Shown here: one piece after another, positions 43,651 to 55,779 of the stretch | How the letters are laid out: every line of letters starts with the position of its first letter | Position numbering within the stretch: the stretch's first letter is position 1 | NCBI GenBank assembly: GCA_922989275.2 | Contig: OV277861.1 | Coordinates: forward strand, 13,726,540-13,790,539 | Direction: 5' to 3' | From: Gari tellinella | Lineage: Eukaryota; Mollusca; Bivalvia; Cardiida; Psammobiidae | Length of the DNA stretch: 64,000 nucleotides | The notes under the pieces: model-generated | Databases searched by the model: none | Seen by the model: only the letters and a program-made list of their open reading frames with translations | Told to the model about the DNA's origin: nothing | Position numbers and translations under genes: made by a program

Positions 43651-43905
43651 TTAACCCATTACCCCATAGCCTATTTCTAGTTTGGAAACAAGTGACTACT
43701 TAAAGCATGTTGAAAGTAAAGCAGAATGTGCCTTAAGGCACATTCTGCTTTACTTTCAGTCTATTTTAAACTACCATTGATCAGCTTAAATATACAAAAC
43801 ATTTCTTCTGATACATATTCATAACTGTATAAAGTTGAACTTTTCTCTTCAAGGCAGGAATATCTTAAAGGCGTAAAAAGGCGTATTTATGGGGTTATGG
43901 GTTAA
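43651..43905. mobile_element. Family A MITE, uninterrupted allele of 40814
   Basis: TTAACCCATTACCCCATAG to ATGGGGTTATGGGTTAA. Continues past the point where the first copy is interrupted. Confidence 0.87.
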
Positions 43906-44736
43906 ACCAATGCAGCTCCCACATAAAATTTCTTTCTTGCAAACACTTGCCATAAAACACACTTTCACTTTCAATCAATGCAGATTTTAGACTACTGTCT
44001 TTGGAATTTTATACACTATGAACATCATTCTATAATTTGAACTACTACACTGGCTACTAGAATAAGGAAAACCATCCAAAGAAAGAGAGCAGACTTACGT
44101 CTGACAGATCCTTTATGAAAACAGTGCTGAACCTGATCAGACAACTCCTTCAGGAGCTGTCTGATTGCCCCCGTACTTCATTCTCAGTGTTGTTATACTT
44201 TCTGGTCCTTTGGAATCATTGATTTCAGCGCATTTACAGTTGAAAGTTGAATTCCACTTAAGCTGGTGCTAGGGGGTGCGAGCACTGTTGCATATTTAAG
44301 TATTGCTCATGAACACTCAATTAAACCGAGTCTGCAATTTTCAGTATTTGCTTTGTTTTCTGTGCTTTCAAAGGATCTCCCCTTATTTAGATTTTGTAAT
44401 TGTTTTCAAAATGCATCAACATAATCATAAGATAATAGCCTAAGTTGGGTTAATGCAAGATTGACCTTAAAGACATTTCCTGTCCTACTTTCGGTGATAA
44501 TCCCTAGCCTGGCAGTTTCCTTGCAAAACTCATGATTTTTATGCTTACCTGTATTACTGTGAATCACTCAGACGTTTCATGTGAGGCCAGCACCATATAT
44601 TTGATAGTTTGGTTGGTAAAAAACCCTTGAGTGTGAGTATGTCTGGGCCTCTCTAGACAACTTGAGATTGGTGACATTAGCTGCGCACACTTAACACCTG
44701 CTTTGCAGTTACTTTCACGCCTATCAGGGCAACAAT

Positions 44737-44767
<31 letters not shown>

Positions 44768-45098
44768 GTTTTAATCCATCAAAGAACTGAGGAAATGGGA
44801 AATGTCTTTAAACTTCAGTGAGTGGTTGCTCAATACAAGATTCACTGTATAAATTAATTTTGTTGGTTGTAAACCGTTGACATTTTATCTCACTTCAGCC
44901 AAGTACATCTCTTGATTAACTGTTAAACATCCATACAACTAATCAAGTCATATCATTCTAAGATTAGATATTGGTAGTCTTATGCAGAATGTTTACATGA
45001 TATACGCAATAGATAAGTTTTCACCTTTAAATGTTATGATAAATGTTTTTGATGGACTATATATACAACTTTTGAAAAATGACTAGTTTATGTTGATT
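43906..45098. other. Intron 1 stretch, mostly unassigned
   Basis: Contains a decayed B/H hairpin at 44118-44170 (AACCTGATCAGACAACTCC) and a run of about 28 G at 44738-44765. Nothing else supported. Confidence 0.45.
44738..44765. repeat. Poly-G run
   Basis: About 28 consecutive G. Prone to sequencing error and possibly G-quadruplex forming. Confidence 0.9.
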
Positions 45099-45355
45099 TT
45101 AACCCATTAACCCATAAATATGTCTTTTTACACCTTTAATTTATTCCTCCACTAAAGAAAATAGTTCTGTTTTATACAGTTATGAATAAGAATTGTAAGA
45201 AATATTTTCATTTCTCTAGCAGATGGTGGCTTAAAGCAGGCTGGAAGTAAAGCAGAATGGGCCTTTAGGCGCATTCTGCTTAACTTTCAAGTTTCAACCT
45301 GCTTTAAGTATTCATCTGTCTTAAAAACTAGAAAAGTCTATGGGGTAAAGAGTTA
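45099..45355. mobile_element. Family A MITE
   Basis: TTAACCCATTAACCCATAA to TATGGGGTAAAGAGTTA; arms AATGGGCCTTTAGGCGCATT are mismatched. Confidence 0.83.
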
Positions 45356-45477
45356 GGCCCTGTTTTTAAGAAATATTTCAGTAATATAAAGGTTTGAGTC
45401 TTTCCTTCATATTTATGGGGTAATGGGTTAACTATTTATTTTTCAGAGTGAGGATGGGGCAGAATTTTAACCTCCAT

Positions 45478-45728
45478 TTAACCCTTTGCCCCGTAGCCTG
45501 TTTCTAGTTTTGAAGTCATGTGACCACTTAAAGCAGGTTGAAAGTAAGGCAGAATGTGCCTAAGGCACCTTCTGCTTTACTTTCAGCCTGCTTTAAGCTA
45601 TCATCTGCTAGAATTTAGAATTGTTTTCTTATGGTTCATTTTCAAGACTGTATAAATTAGAACTATTTTCTTCAGTGGAGGAATAAATCAAATGTGCTAA
45701 AAGGAGCTTCTGTGAGGGAAAGGGTTAA
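45478..45728. mobile_element. Family A MITE
   Basis: TTAACCCTTTGCCCCGTAG to GTGAGGGAAAGGGTTAA. A solo right end fragment (TATTTATGGGGTAATGGGTTAA-like) lies just before it near 45410-45431. Confidence 0.85.
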
Positions 45729-45924
45729 ACACCCCTGTACAGTCTGTATTTGTACTTTGTTATTTTCAATGTTTCCTATTGCTATTATAGGCTTCACTGT
45801 GTTTACATTCAAACCTTGACCTAAATTAGCCCTGCCGTATCAGTCATCCCACTCTACCAAGGTAGCATTAATTTTGTTTGTTTATAATAAAGACTACAGG
45901 AGTAGAACAGAAGCAAATTGCCTC

Positions 45925-46255
45925 AACTCAATCACCCCTGAAACTTCATATGGACAACTCCAGTTTCCAATTAAGTCTAGTCCATTGTTTATTATGTAGG
46001 GTAGTTTATCTTTTAACCTGTTTTAAGCATGAATAATTAATACAATGCACTCTCCTTGTCTTTTTGGAAGATTTCATTGTAGTGGTCTAAAGACACTTCA
46101 GTGTTTGTTCATACAGCAAAATATTTCATAGGATATATAGCATACAGACAGTGCAGACCCTGATGAGATACCATGTACATAGCATCTCATCTGTGTCCGC
46201 ACTGTTTGTCCATGTCCACTTTAATAAATGGGTTAAAATATATTGCACAATGACA
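45925..46255. mobile_element. Family B fragments
   Basis: CCTGAAACTTCATATGGAC near 45941 and a separate hairpin GCAGACCCTGATGAGATACC / GCATCTCATCTGTGTCCGC at 46153-46204 ending near AATGGGTTAA. Confidence 0.6.
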
Positions 46256-46319
46256 AACAGTGCAGGCACTGATCAGAGAAGTCATTTATGAGTTGCTTTT
46301 ACCTCTCCCACTGTATATA

Positions 46320-46525
46320 CAGTAGAACCTCTCTATTACGACCACTAAATTGTGTCAAATATAAGTCGTTTAAGACAGTTAACTGCTTAAAGCAATTGTG
46401 AAAGTGAAGCAGAAAGCTCCTACAGGAGCTTTCTGTTTTACTGTCACATTGCTTTCAGCTGTCATCTGTCGTTTATACAGACAATTAGCTTTCTTTTTAG
46501 TGGTCGTAATAGAGAGGTTCTACTG
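46320..46525. mobile_element. Family E MITE, complete
   Basis: CAGTAGAACCTCTCTATTAC to CGTAATAGAGAGGTTCTACTG with TA flanks. Hairpin AAGCTCCTACAGGAGCTT. Confidence 0.85.
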
Positions 46526-47009
46526 TATATGCATAATTTATGAATACACAATTACATGCTTAGTGATGTAAGTCACAGTAACTATACCACTAGGCCACTA
46601 AATTTTTAGGTATTTTGACTTAAAAAATATTGAGTGCCTGATCAGGATCCAAACTACAAATAACTATTGTACTCATGGTAAGGCAGTGAAGGGGCTAATA
46701 AACTTCACTTTTTTTAAGATTTATAACATATCCTAGTCTACTAAATTATTTTACCCTTCATTCACAATCTTTCCTCTTCCTCAAATCTTGAACAGGTAAA
46801 ATTTATTCAGGTAAAGCAGACTTATCTCTCGAAAATCTTTCCAAATGAGGATGAAGTGGGCACAAGGAAGATTCCTTGTATCTAAATCACCAAAACGATG
46901 ATTCTAGATTTTAATGAATGGTCACAACATAGGGTTTGCTGGAGGCCTAAGGGTTTTAGATTTTCAAATGTGCATCAGTTCTTATCTGACTGAAACTCTG
47001 CAATGCAGA

Positions 47010-47240
47010 TATCATCTGTTTCTAGTATTGAAAATAGGTGACCTCTTAAAGCAGGTTAAAAGTAAAGCAGAATGCCCCTTAAAGGCGCATTCTGCTTTAC
47101 TTTCAGCCTGCTTTAAGCTATCATCTGCTAGGATAAAGAAAATGCTTCATGACTGTATTAAGTGAAACTTGTTTCTTCGATGGAATAATTAAATAAAAGC
47201 GTAAAAAGGCCTATTTATGGGCCATTGGGGTAATGGGTAA
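47010..47240. mobile_element. Family A MITE, left end missing
   Basis: ATCTGTTTCTAGTATTG to GGGGTAATGGGTAAA. Hairpin near 47075. Confidence 0.75.
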
Positions 47241-47776
47241 ATACAGGGAACATCAGCCTACACAGCATTAAATGTACTTACTCAGCACATTATTATAATA
47301 AGGAAACAAAAAGCCTAACTTCTTAAGCATTTTCAATAAAAAGTTTCCCTATTTTGCACGATATAATTTAAGATCTAATCTCTAGATCTTATCACACTGA
47401 AATGATCTGGCTTGAGTAGAATGCACAGTACACACATTGGACTGCAAATACAACCAGGCAAGTTTTTAGAGTTAAACCTTCATTTGAATGCAAGGTAATT
47501 TTTTTCGTCTGCAACAAATGATGTCTGCTACTGTTGTAAAAATAGAAAATTCTTTCTAAAACAGGGTCAGAGGTCAGGGTCAGAGTTTTTTTTATTGTTC
47601 AGTTTTGGCCTTCTTATCCAGAGCTCAGGAAAAAATCATCTCTTCAAAATAACTGGGTAATCAATTGCCCTACCAAGTTTAATGAAAATCAGGCAAAAAT
47701 TGTTCCAGTAATAAATATCGCGTTAACCAATTGGACAAAGAGATGGAAAATATGATATCGTATAATACATCCTGTT

Positions 47777-48010
47777 TTAACTCTTTCCTCCCTGAAACTT
47801 TAAATGGACAATTCCTGTATCCATTTTAGTCTAGTCCATTACTAACTTTTAAGGGTTGTTTATGCCTATGTTTGACATTATGACAAACAGTGAAGACCCT
47901 GATCAGAGGGCTCCGAAAGGAGCCCTCTGATCTGAATGTTCACTGTTTGCACAGGACAAGTGTACTATTCACATGTACACTGTTTGAAAAGGCTGCATAT
48001 ATGCGTAGGG
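47777..48010. mobile_element. Family B MITE
   Basis: TTAACTCTTTCCTCCCTGAA to TATATGCGTAGGG. Hairpin GATCAGAGGGCTCCGAAAGG and complement near 47917. Confidence 0.83.
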
Positions 48011-48559
48011 TTCCCACAGGCTTTAATTTTTGAGGGTGCATGTACCCTCTAGGGCTAATTTTTGGGGGTGCAGACAAATTTCAGAGGGTGCATATGAAAC
48101 GTTTTTCTGTTTCTTCTAAATACAAAGTTAGTTGCGATACCGTAACTATTGCGGATTTAGACCGTGGTCTAGAGGTGCAGTACTGCAGCTATTACAAAGT
48201 AACAATCCGTTATTCAAACAATGGATATGCACCAGGAAAGATCTTTGGAAATTTGTATTCCGCCGATAATTTTTTATTTCATTTGTTTCAATGTGTATAC
48301 TGTTCATATCTCTCACATTATTTCTTAACCAGGCTGTCAATTGAGACTTAGCCGACATATTTGCAGACTACACGAATGCGTAGGCCGGTGTCTGGTCTCA
48401 ACGTCCCACTGCATTAACGCCCCACTACATAAACGTACCATTTGTGGATCCAACGTCCCATTTTTAAAAATTATATATTTCACCCGTATTTGACAATTAT
48501 TAATTGATGCAAAAGTGAAATAGTGATTTAAATGAGTAACTGGGATGAAATGAAATATT

Positions 48560-49877
48560 TTTTGCTTACATACTATGTTCATACGATGTTCCTGTGAGTG
48601 TTATCCTCCGTTAGTCGGGGTTGTTTTATCCACTTATAGCATCGCATTAATCTTCGTATTTCGTAGAAGAGAAGTGCCACACCCAAGTAGCTACCTTTTT
48701 TCACTGTGTATATGTTTCATGTCTACGATTACACTCTTTGAAATGTCGGCATACATGAAAGGGAAAAGTTGCAGACGAGAGGGGTAACACATACACGTGT
48801 CAAGTCTAATATGCCACTGTGTATTCGGCACGCACTGATAATCGCATAGCATAATATTTTTCGCAAGGGTGTGAACATCGGCACGCTTTGATAAATTGTT
48901 CAAATGTTTGCGACTTTCTTAACTTTTCTTAACGTTTTTAAATGTCTGATTGATTCACACAGAAACCAACTTCCAACTTGTTTCATTTATTTAGCGAACG
49001 TTCAATTCCAATTCGAAATTGCCATTATAAAAAAAAAGATATTGATATCATAATAGATCATAATTAGACAGCAAATTATTGGTTTATATATGACACTTGA
49101 ATGAAATTAACGATTTACCTTATAATTATACTCCCATGAAAAGTGTTTTGTTTTCGCCAAGTTAAACGTGAAAGAATAACGTCTTCTTCACCGTATGTGT
49201 AAGTTTTACTGATATTACGATTTCTTTGAAATTACATGTGTTTTCGAACCTGCGACTAATTTCAGTCAAGTTTCAAAAAGATGCCTTTGTGGACTGTTAA
49301 AATCGGTGTCAATATAAAAGTACCACGTTAAATTTAATAAATGAGATTTTTCGAATTTAACGGCAGATTGACAATTCAGTTTTAAGTGTAGCCGCATTTA
49401 ATCCAATAAAAGAATCATTTTGAATGGGATTTTTGTTTTAACACCAATTTGTAGGTCTCTTAACCCTTTCCCGAATGAGCCTTTTAACGCCTCTGCAAAC
49501 AGAGCAGACATAGGTCAGGACCTACTATACCTGTCTATAGAGTTATCATAGATCAGAGTTGTCACAACTGTTTAGCAAAAACGATTGTTAATTATAACAG
49601 AGTGGAAATTTAGATAATTATTCATAGTGGAAGGAGTCTGGAAAGAATATTCACAAGGGAACGAGCTAATATTATGTACATATTAAATGAATTTCGGCTT
49701 TTGTTTTCGTATGTCCGGGATACTCGGCACTTTTATATGGTCGTCAATGTTCGACCATGAGTTCATACTATAAATTTAAATTGATGTAATAAGTTTCAAG
49801 ACTATATCTTAAACCTATTTTAAATGTTGTATTCGGTATTTCAATGTGTCTTTGAACGCCATGGCCGGAGTGTTGAA
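48560..49877. other. Interior of the 4-kb element, unassigned
   Basis: Unique AT-rich sequence with short ORFs of no known family. A family C/B remnant lies near 49459-49660 (CTTAACCCTTTCCCGAATG). Confidence 0.4.
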
Positions 49878-51282
49878 ACAAGAGGGCCAGAATGGCCCTT
49901 GATCGCTCACCTGACCATGGTGACACTAGGATGGGTCGCGTGATTTCAGAAAAGAAGATTTGTAAAAGGTGACCCCCAGGGCGGGGCGAATTTTGACCCC
50001 AGGGGCAAAATTTGAACAACTAAGATAGAAGACCTGTAGACGATGATATGTGCAAAATATCTAAACTCAGTGTACTATGGTTTCAGACAAGAAGATTTTT
50101 GAAGTTTTCATTGGAAAAAATCTATTTTAAGCTTCGGTGACCCAGATATGCAACAGACCAGAACCAATTCATCCATATATGTGAAGGACCTCTAAAAGTT
50201 ACATCATGCCAAATATCAAAGCTCTGGCCATATTGGTTTCTGAGTAAAAGATGTTTGACCATGCATTTCCCTATGTAACTCTATGTAAAACGGTGACCTC
50301 CGGGGCGGGGCCAATTTTGACCCCAGGGACAAAATTTGAACAACTTTGATAGAGGGCCTGTAGACTATGCTATGTGCAAAATATCTAAACTCAGTGTACT
50401 ATGGTTTCAGACAAGAAGATTTTTTAAGTTTTCATTGAAAAAATCTATTTTTAGCTCCGGTGACCCAGATATGCAACAGACCATAACCAATTCAACAATA
50501 TATGTGAAGGACTTCTAGAAGTTATACCATGCCAAATATCAAACCTCTGGTCATATTGGTTCCAGAGAAAAAGATGTTTGAACATTTCACTAAATAACTC
50601 TATGTAAAACTGTGATCCCCGGGGCGGGGCCAATTTTGACCCCAGGGACAAAATTTGAACAAATTTGATAGAGGATCTGTAGACGATGCTATGTGCAAAA
50701 TATCTAAGCTTAGTGTACTATGGTTTCAGACAAGAAGATTTTTTAAGTTCTCATGGTAAAAAATCTATTTTTAGCTCCGGTGACCCAGATATGCAACGAA
50801 CCAGAACCAATTCAACAATATATGTCAAATACCTCCAGAAGTTATACCATGCCAAATATCAAAGCTCTGGTCATATTGGTTTCAGAGAAAAAGATGTTTG
50901 AACATTTCACTATATAACTTAATGTAAAATGGTGACCCCCGGGGCGGGGCCAATTTTGACCCCAGGGGCAAAATTTGAACAACTTTGATAGAGGACCTAT
51001 AGATGATGCTATGTGCCAAATATCTAAGCTCTGGCCCTTGTGGTTTCAGACAAGAAGATTTTTTAAGATTTCCTTATTTTTTCGAGTTCTGCATTGTTTC
51101 AAATTCTTTGAACAACTTTGAAAGAGCTTGACCCAAGGAACATTCCTGTGAAGTTTGGTTGCAATCAGACAAGTAGTTTTGAAGAAGAAGATGTTTGAAG
51201 AAATTGTTGACACACGACGAACGACGCCGGACAAAGACCGACCACAAAAGCTCACCTTGAGCACTTTGTGCTCGGGTGAGCT
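49878..51282 (+). mobile_element. Family F repeat, complete
   Basis: 5' ACAAGAGGGCCAGAATGGCC then ATCGCTCACCTGACC; 3' GAGCACTTTGTGCTCGGGTGAGCT then AAAAA. The interior has three to four ~300-bp units with TTTTGACCCCAGGG and CAGACAAGAAGATTTTT. Confidence 0.85.
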
Positions 51283-51371
51283 AAAAAGTCCAAAAATAGA
51301 ATTAATGCATAACCCCTATTTTAAATGGGGAACTCGGGGCGTTTTCGTAGGTTTATACATTCAGCCCTAAC

Positions 51372-51582
51372 GACGAGTATACTCGTCATTAACAAATAAT
51401 GTACCTATGAAGAGTACACATGTCATACGAATACAGTGAGGAACCTGATCAGAGGGCTCCTCTGCCCAATGTCTGCTCGTATGTCAGTTTGCAATATATT
51501 GTCTTATTCAATCCTAAATAGTCATTAATGGACAAAACTTAGCTGGAAACTGGAATTGTCCATTCAGGGATGAATAGGTTAA
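51372..51582. mobile_element. Family B MITE, decayed
   Basis: CGACGAGTATACTCGTCATT, CCTGATCAGAGGGCTCC, and GGAATTGTCCATTCAGGG to ATAGGTTAA. The second hairpin arm is lost. Confidence 0.65.
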
Positions 51583-51608
51583 GGAAGGTGGGCATTTTCA
51601 AATTATCG

Positions 51609-51753
51609 GCGATTGGAAACCAAGAAAAGCCAACTTTTTTAACAGGGGTGTCGATACAGTTATTTAAACAATATATATATGCGATTGGAAACCAAGAAAA
51701 GCCAACTTTTTTAACAGGGGTGTCGATACAGTTATTTAAACAATATATATATG
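51609..51753. repeat. 72-bp tandem duplication
   Basis: GCGATTGGAAACCAAGAAAA ... CAATATATATAT repeated twice almost identically. Confidence 0.92.
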
Positions 51754-52071
51754 CCTTTAAATACGATATTAGTACATCAAATTTATTTTAGTTGGTGTTT
51801 ACGAAGGTTAGGTAGGATCAGCATTTTTCATATCGTCGCCGATTTTTGGACAATAAAAGTATCTTTTTGAGCGGGAATTCATATATGACTTATAAACTGG
51901 TGCACAGATACCTTTAAATACGCTATTACAACATAAAACCCTTTTCCTGTGGTGTTCTCTGCATTTCGAGTCGCCCGTCGATGAAAACAAAGAAAGTGAA
52001 TTCTGCTAAATATGACGCCTGCTTAAATCAATATATCCTCAATATGTGACTTTATTAATATCCAATTTACA

Positions 52072-52137
52072 AACAGTTTGGAATATATGATAAGAATTGA
52101 GTTGGTCTCTAATCTGGATGAAACTGTTTGAAAAGGT
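52072..52137. repeat. Family C hairpin, decayed
   Basis: AAACAGTTTGGAATATATG and ATCTGGATGAAACTGTTTG arms. Confidence 0.55.
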
Positions 52138-52468
52138 TATCAGGAGATTAGTTTTAGCTGCCGTCACGGCCGTCGGAGTGTACTATTTGCAATTTTTTCT
52201 ACGATCGGGTGTTCATTTTTGTAATAACAGATATCCTAAATCAATCGTGAATAATCTCAAAAACAATAAATTATACAAAAATAGTATAATAAAACTGATT
52301 TTCTATAATTTTTATAAAGTGGGACGTTCCATCTAGAAAATTGGGACGTTCAGACTGGTACGTTTCGGCAGTGGTACGTTGCGACCATAAACCCGTAGGC
52401 CTATGCTAAGACTGTGTCTCATTAAATCGGGCATTTTCCCCAACATTGTTAATAGACGGGATAAAATA

Positions 52469-53488
52469 CAGTACTGTGCAAAAAGTATTCGTTAAAATGG
52501 CGTCGTGACGTCGCGATAATTAAGCTTGCGCGATTTTCCTCCCCTTTCATATTGAGTTAAAAATAGCAAAACATGTAAAATTTTAGATTTATAAATAGTT
52601 TGATTCCTTGAAAATGGTATGACGTAAGAGTGGTTGTAATATACACGTCATTTATGTTTGTTTTGTTGTTGAATCAAAAAATGGTGGAAGGGCTCAGAAT
52701 TGAGAAGTGACATGGAAAAACGTAGCCGTAAATATGTTTTTAAATGGATTTCGAATCTCAGAAACCTAACGATGATTATAGAGGCCTTAAAGTACAGTAT
52801 TCTCTTTTTTGAATGAATTCAAGACAACTGAATCGATTGAAAATCTTCCTATATCACGGAGACCTCGCGTGGTGGGTGAAAATGAGTGTCTGACAGTTGA
52901 GCGGACCGTGAAGACCAACCGCAGAGATTTGATGACAGCTATAACCTGTAAGTTTTAACGGTATTAGAATAGAAGTAAAATATAGAAAAATCTTCGAAGA
53001 TTATCTTTGGCCTGTTGTAGCAAGACATTTCCCGACCATTTTAAATTTATTTCAGGATTGTAACGTCCCGGTGCATCGTGCGGGTATGATCTCTGTTTAC
53101 AAGGTTCAAAATAATACAAAAAAAATTCTTAGCCAGCACAATCACCTGATCTGAACATTATTGAAATTATCTAGCTGTATATTAAGAGAAATCTGTCGTG
53201 CAGAGTGAAATTCATAAATAGCAATCAGGATTTGTACGATGAAAATTTTCGTATCGGGACTGAAATCCCACCGACCTATGTTCAAAACCTCTACATATCT
53301 ATTTCCCGTAGGATAATGCAGGTTATAACATTGAAAGGACATCCGACTTAGTTTTTAGGCAAGAGAAATCAAGTTTATATTTTCGTTTCTGTTAGAGTTT
53401 CTGTTATAAAAGCTTTGAAACACCCGCTAATTATCCCGACCAAATCCAATATGGCCGCCATTTAACGAATACTTTTTGCACGGTACTG
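52469..53488 (+). mobile_element. Tc1-like transposon relic (1,020 bp)
   Basis: Inverted ends CAGTACTGTGCAAAAAGTAT and ATACTTTTTGCACGGTACTG with TA on both sides (52467-52468, 53489-53490). It contains remnants of a Tc1/mariner transposase (see the pseudogene entry). Shorter than a full Tc1, so internal sequence is deleted. Confidence 0.9.
52818..53200 (+). pseudogene. Tc1-family transposase fragments
   Basis: Around 52820-52950 a frame reads ESIENLPISRRPRVVG and TVERTVKTNRRDL, matching the helix-turn-helix DNA-binding part of Tc1 transposases. Around 53055-53105 another frame reads QDCNVPVHRA, and 53136-53190 reads AQSPDLNIIEII followed by a stop, matching the conserved catalytic-core stretch QDNAPxH ... 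SPDLNPIE. The middle of the protein is missing and stops are present, so it is inactive. Confidence 0.85.
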
Positions 53489-53765
53489 TACATCTGATAA
53501 CCCGTCCAGTTTTTTTACTGTGTTGTCGGATTTCGCATAAAAAATGGCGTCGCTGTTTTGAAATCGAAAGTGACCAGAAATAGATCTATGACCGGACTTT
53601 TTTTTTTTAAATCAATTGTCAGCATTTTTCAAACAAGTCTTCCTCTAAATAAGTATTGACTAAGAATTGTCAAGCGCCTGACAGACACTATAAGGAAAAT
53701 GAAAACAAATCCAAATTGACTCGTCGGACTTTCACGTTTAACTTGTATTTTGTCGTTTGTTAATA

Positions 53766-53812
53766 ACAAGAGCCCCATGGGGCATATTTCGCTCAACTGA
53801 GAAAATAGCTGA
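53766..53812 (+). mobile_element. Family F 5'-end fragment
   Basis: ACAAGAGCCCCATGGGGCAT then TTTCGCTCAACTGAG, followed directly by a second 5' end. Confidence 0.8.
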
Positions 53813-54695
53813 AACAAGAGCCCCATGGGGCATATGTCGCTCACCTGAGAATAGCTGTACATCAAAATGGAGATAATGATTTAAATCCAGGACGGGGTCA
53901 TTTTTTACCCGAGGGGCATAATTTGAACAATCTTGATAGAGGACCTGTAGATGATGCTTTGTTCCAAATATCTAAGATCAGGGTACTAGGGTTCTAGACA
54001 AGAAGATTTATTTTAAGTTTCCATTGAAAAAATCTATTTTTAGCTCCTGTGACCTACATATGCAACAGACTGGAACCATTTGAACAAAATAGATAAAGGA
54101 CATCTAGAAGTAACACCATGCCGAATATCAAAGCTCTGGCTATATTAGCTTCAGAAAAGAAGACGTATGAAAACTGTGACCCCCGGAGTGGGGCTAATTT
54201 TGACCCCAGGGGCATAATTTGTACAAACTTGATAGAGGACCTGTAGATGATATGCAATCGACCAGAACCATTTGAACCTTATTGGTATAGGACATCTAAA
54301 AGTGTCACCAAGCCAGATATCAAAGCTCTGGCCATATTAGTTTCAGAGGAGAAGACATTTGAAAATTTCACTATATAACTCTATGTTAAACTGTGACCCC
54401 CTGGGCGGGGCCAATTTTGACCCCAGGGGCATAGTTTGTAGTTTGATAGAGGACCTGTAGATGATGCTATGTGACAAATGTCTAAGATCTGGCCCTTGTA
54501 GTTTCAGACAAGAATTTTTTTTAAGATTTCCTTATTTTTTCACTTGGTTGCCATTGCAACCAGAGTTCTACATTGTTTTTAATTCTTTGAACAATTTTGA
54601 AAGAACTTGACCCAAGGAACATTCGTGTAAAGTTTGGTTGAAATCTTTTCAGCGGTATATGAGGAGATGTCATTTGAAGCAATTGTTAAAGACAA
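53813..54695 (+). mobile_element. Family F repeat, 3' end missing
   Basis: ACAAGAGCCCCATGGGGCAT start, two internal units, GGTTGCCATTGCAACC, then cut at CAATTGTTAAAGACAA by a family A right end. Confidence 0.82.
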
Positions 54696-54783
54696 CAATG
54701 ACTGTATAAAGTGAAATATTTTCTTCTGTGGAAGAATAAATTAAAGACATAAAAAAGAATATGTATGGGTTAATAGGTTAATA
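54696..54783. mobile_element. Family A MITE, right end only
   Basis: AATGACTGTATAAAGTGAAA to TATGGGTTAATAGGTTAA. Confidence 0.75.
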
Positions 54784-55330
54784 AATATCATTATTTACAT
54801 TTTCTAAATATAAGAAACTATATGTAAATGAGTGGCAAATAGTTTGGATCCAGATTAGAAGCAGCATTATGTGGCATCTGACCTGGATCCATACTGTTTA
54901 TGGCCAAGAATTAATTGTGGACTGATAGACAGAAAGATAAACAAACAAACAAAACACAAACAAACAAACAGACAGACCAAAAGTAATATGCCTCGAACTA
55001 AGTTGTGCTTGAGCATAAAATAGCAGACATCACTTTCATTTCTGTTATGTATCTCAGTGACCTGAGTTCAGAGCTAGCTATGGGTCAGTTATGCAATTGG
55101 AGACGGTCTCAGAGAGAAATGACTATTATTATGCTGAACTGTTGTCTGCTCCAAATGTTTGTATGTAAAATATGTAAAAAATAATAACTTATATTTTCTA
55201 AATATAAGAAAATATGTAAATGAGTGGCAAATAGTTTAGATCCAGATTAGATGCAGCATTATGTGGCATCTGACCTGGATCCAAACTGTTTGCAAAAATG
55301 TTGCATTTAGTATAAGGGTAGCTTCTTAGC
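54784..55330. mobile_element. Two related family C hairpins
   Basis: Hairpins at 54836-54901 and 55226-55291 share GAGTGGCAAATAGTTT, AGATCCAGATTAGA and ATGTGGCATCTGACCTGG plus the preceding TTTTCTAAATATAAGAAA. An (AAAC)n tract lies at 54940-54972 between them. Confidence 0.75.
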
Positions 55331-55384
55331 CTGGAAGATACAATGCGTCTGTATAAAACGGATCATTAGAGAGTTTTTACTGTC

Positions 55385-55779
55385 AGACCTGCATCAAAAA
55401 GCACTGATATGGCCAGGGTTGAGTCAAATTTGATCCTAGGGTTTTGATTTTTTACAATTTTGAAAGTGATTTAGTAGAAGATACTATTCATGCAATATCT
55501 AAGGTGTGGGAACAGTGGTTTTTTACAAAAAACTTGTTTAAAGTTTTTCACTTTTTTTAATAAATTTCAATAAGTAGTCCACTTTAAAGTTTCATTTTAA
55601 CAATTTCTGTAGAGAAGCATCCAAGGAACACCGTGAGCAAATTAGTTTTTTCCTCAGACTCGCGGTTTCAGAGGAGTTGTCGCTTGAAGTAAATTTGAAC
55701 GGACGGACAGACGGACAGACGGACGACGGACGGCGGGCGATCACAACAGCTCACCTTGAGCCTTCGGCTCAGGTGAGCT
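55385..55779 (+). mobile_element. Family F repeat, 5' end missing
   Basis: Ends GAGCCTTCGGCTCAGGTGAGCT after a GACGGACAGACGGACGACGG tract. The interior differs from other copies in the window. Confidence 0.75.

Larger units (their letters stand above)
42440..43759. repeat. Near-identical second copy of 39603-40921
   Basis: Matches base for base over about 1.3 kb except for a few substitutions and small indels (for example ATATATATAA for ATATAA, and a TCA insertion near 43533). Confidence 0.93.
48381..52406. mobile_element. 4-kb element with ~100-bp inverted ends (ACGTCCCA motifs)
   Basis: Left TAGGCCGGTGTCTGGTC then CAACGTCCCACTGC and CATTTGTGGATCCAACGTCCC; right end, inverted, TAGGCCTACGGGTTTATGGTC then CAACGTACCACTGCCG and GAACGTCCCAATTT. 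Inside are a family F repeat (49878-51282), a 72-bp tandem duplication and B/C fragments. No transposase motif was recognised in the short ORFs. Class unknown. Confidence 0.65.

Noticed and set aside
46741..46800. Possible extra thymosin exon in intron 1
   Set aside because: TCTTCCTCAAATCTTGAACAG resembles exon-end sequence, but the minus-strand frame has a stop and no thymosin motif.
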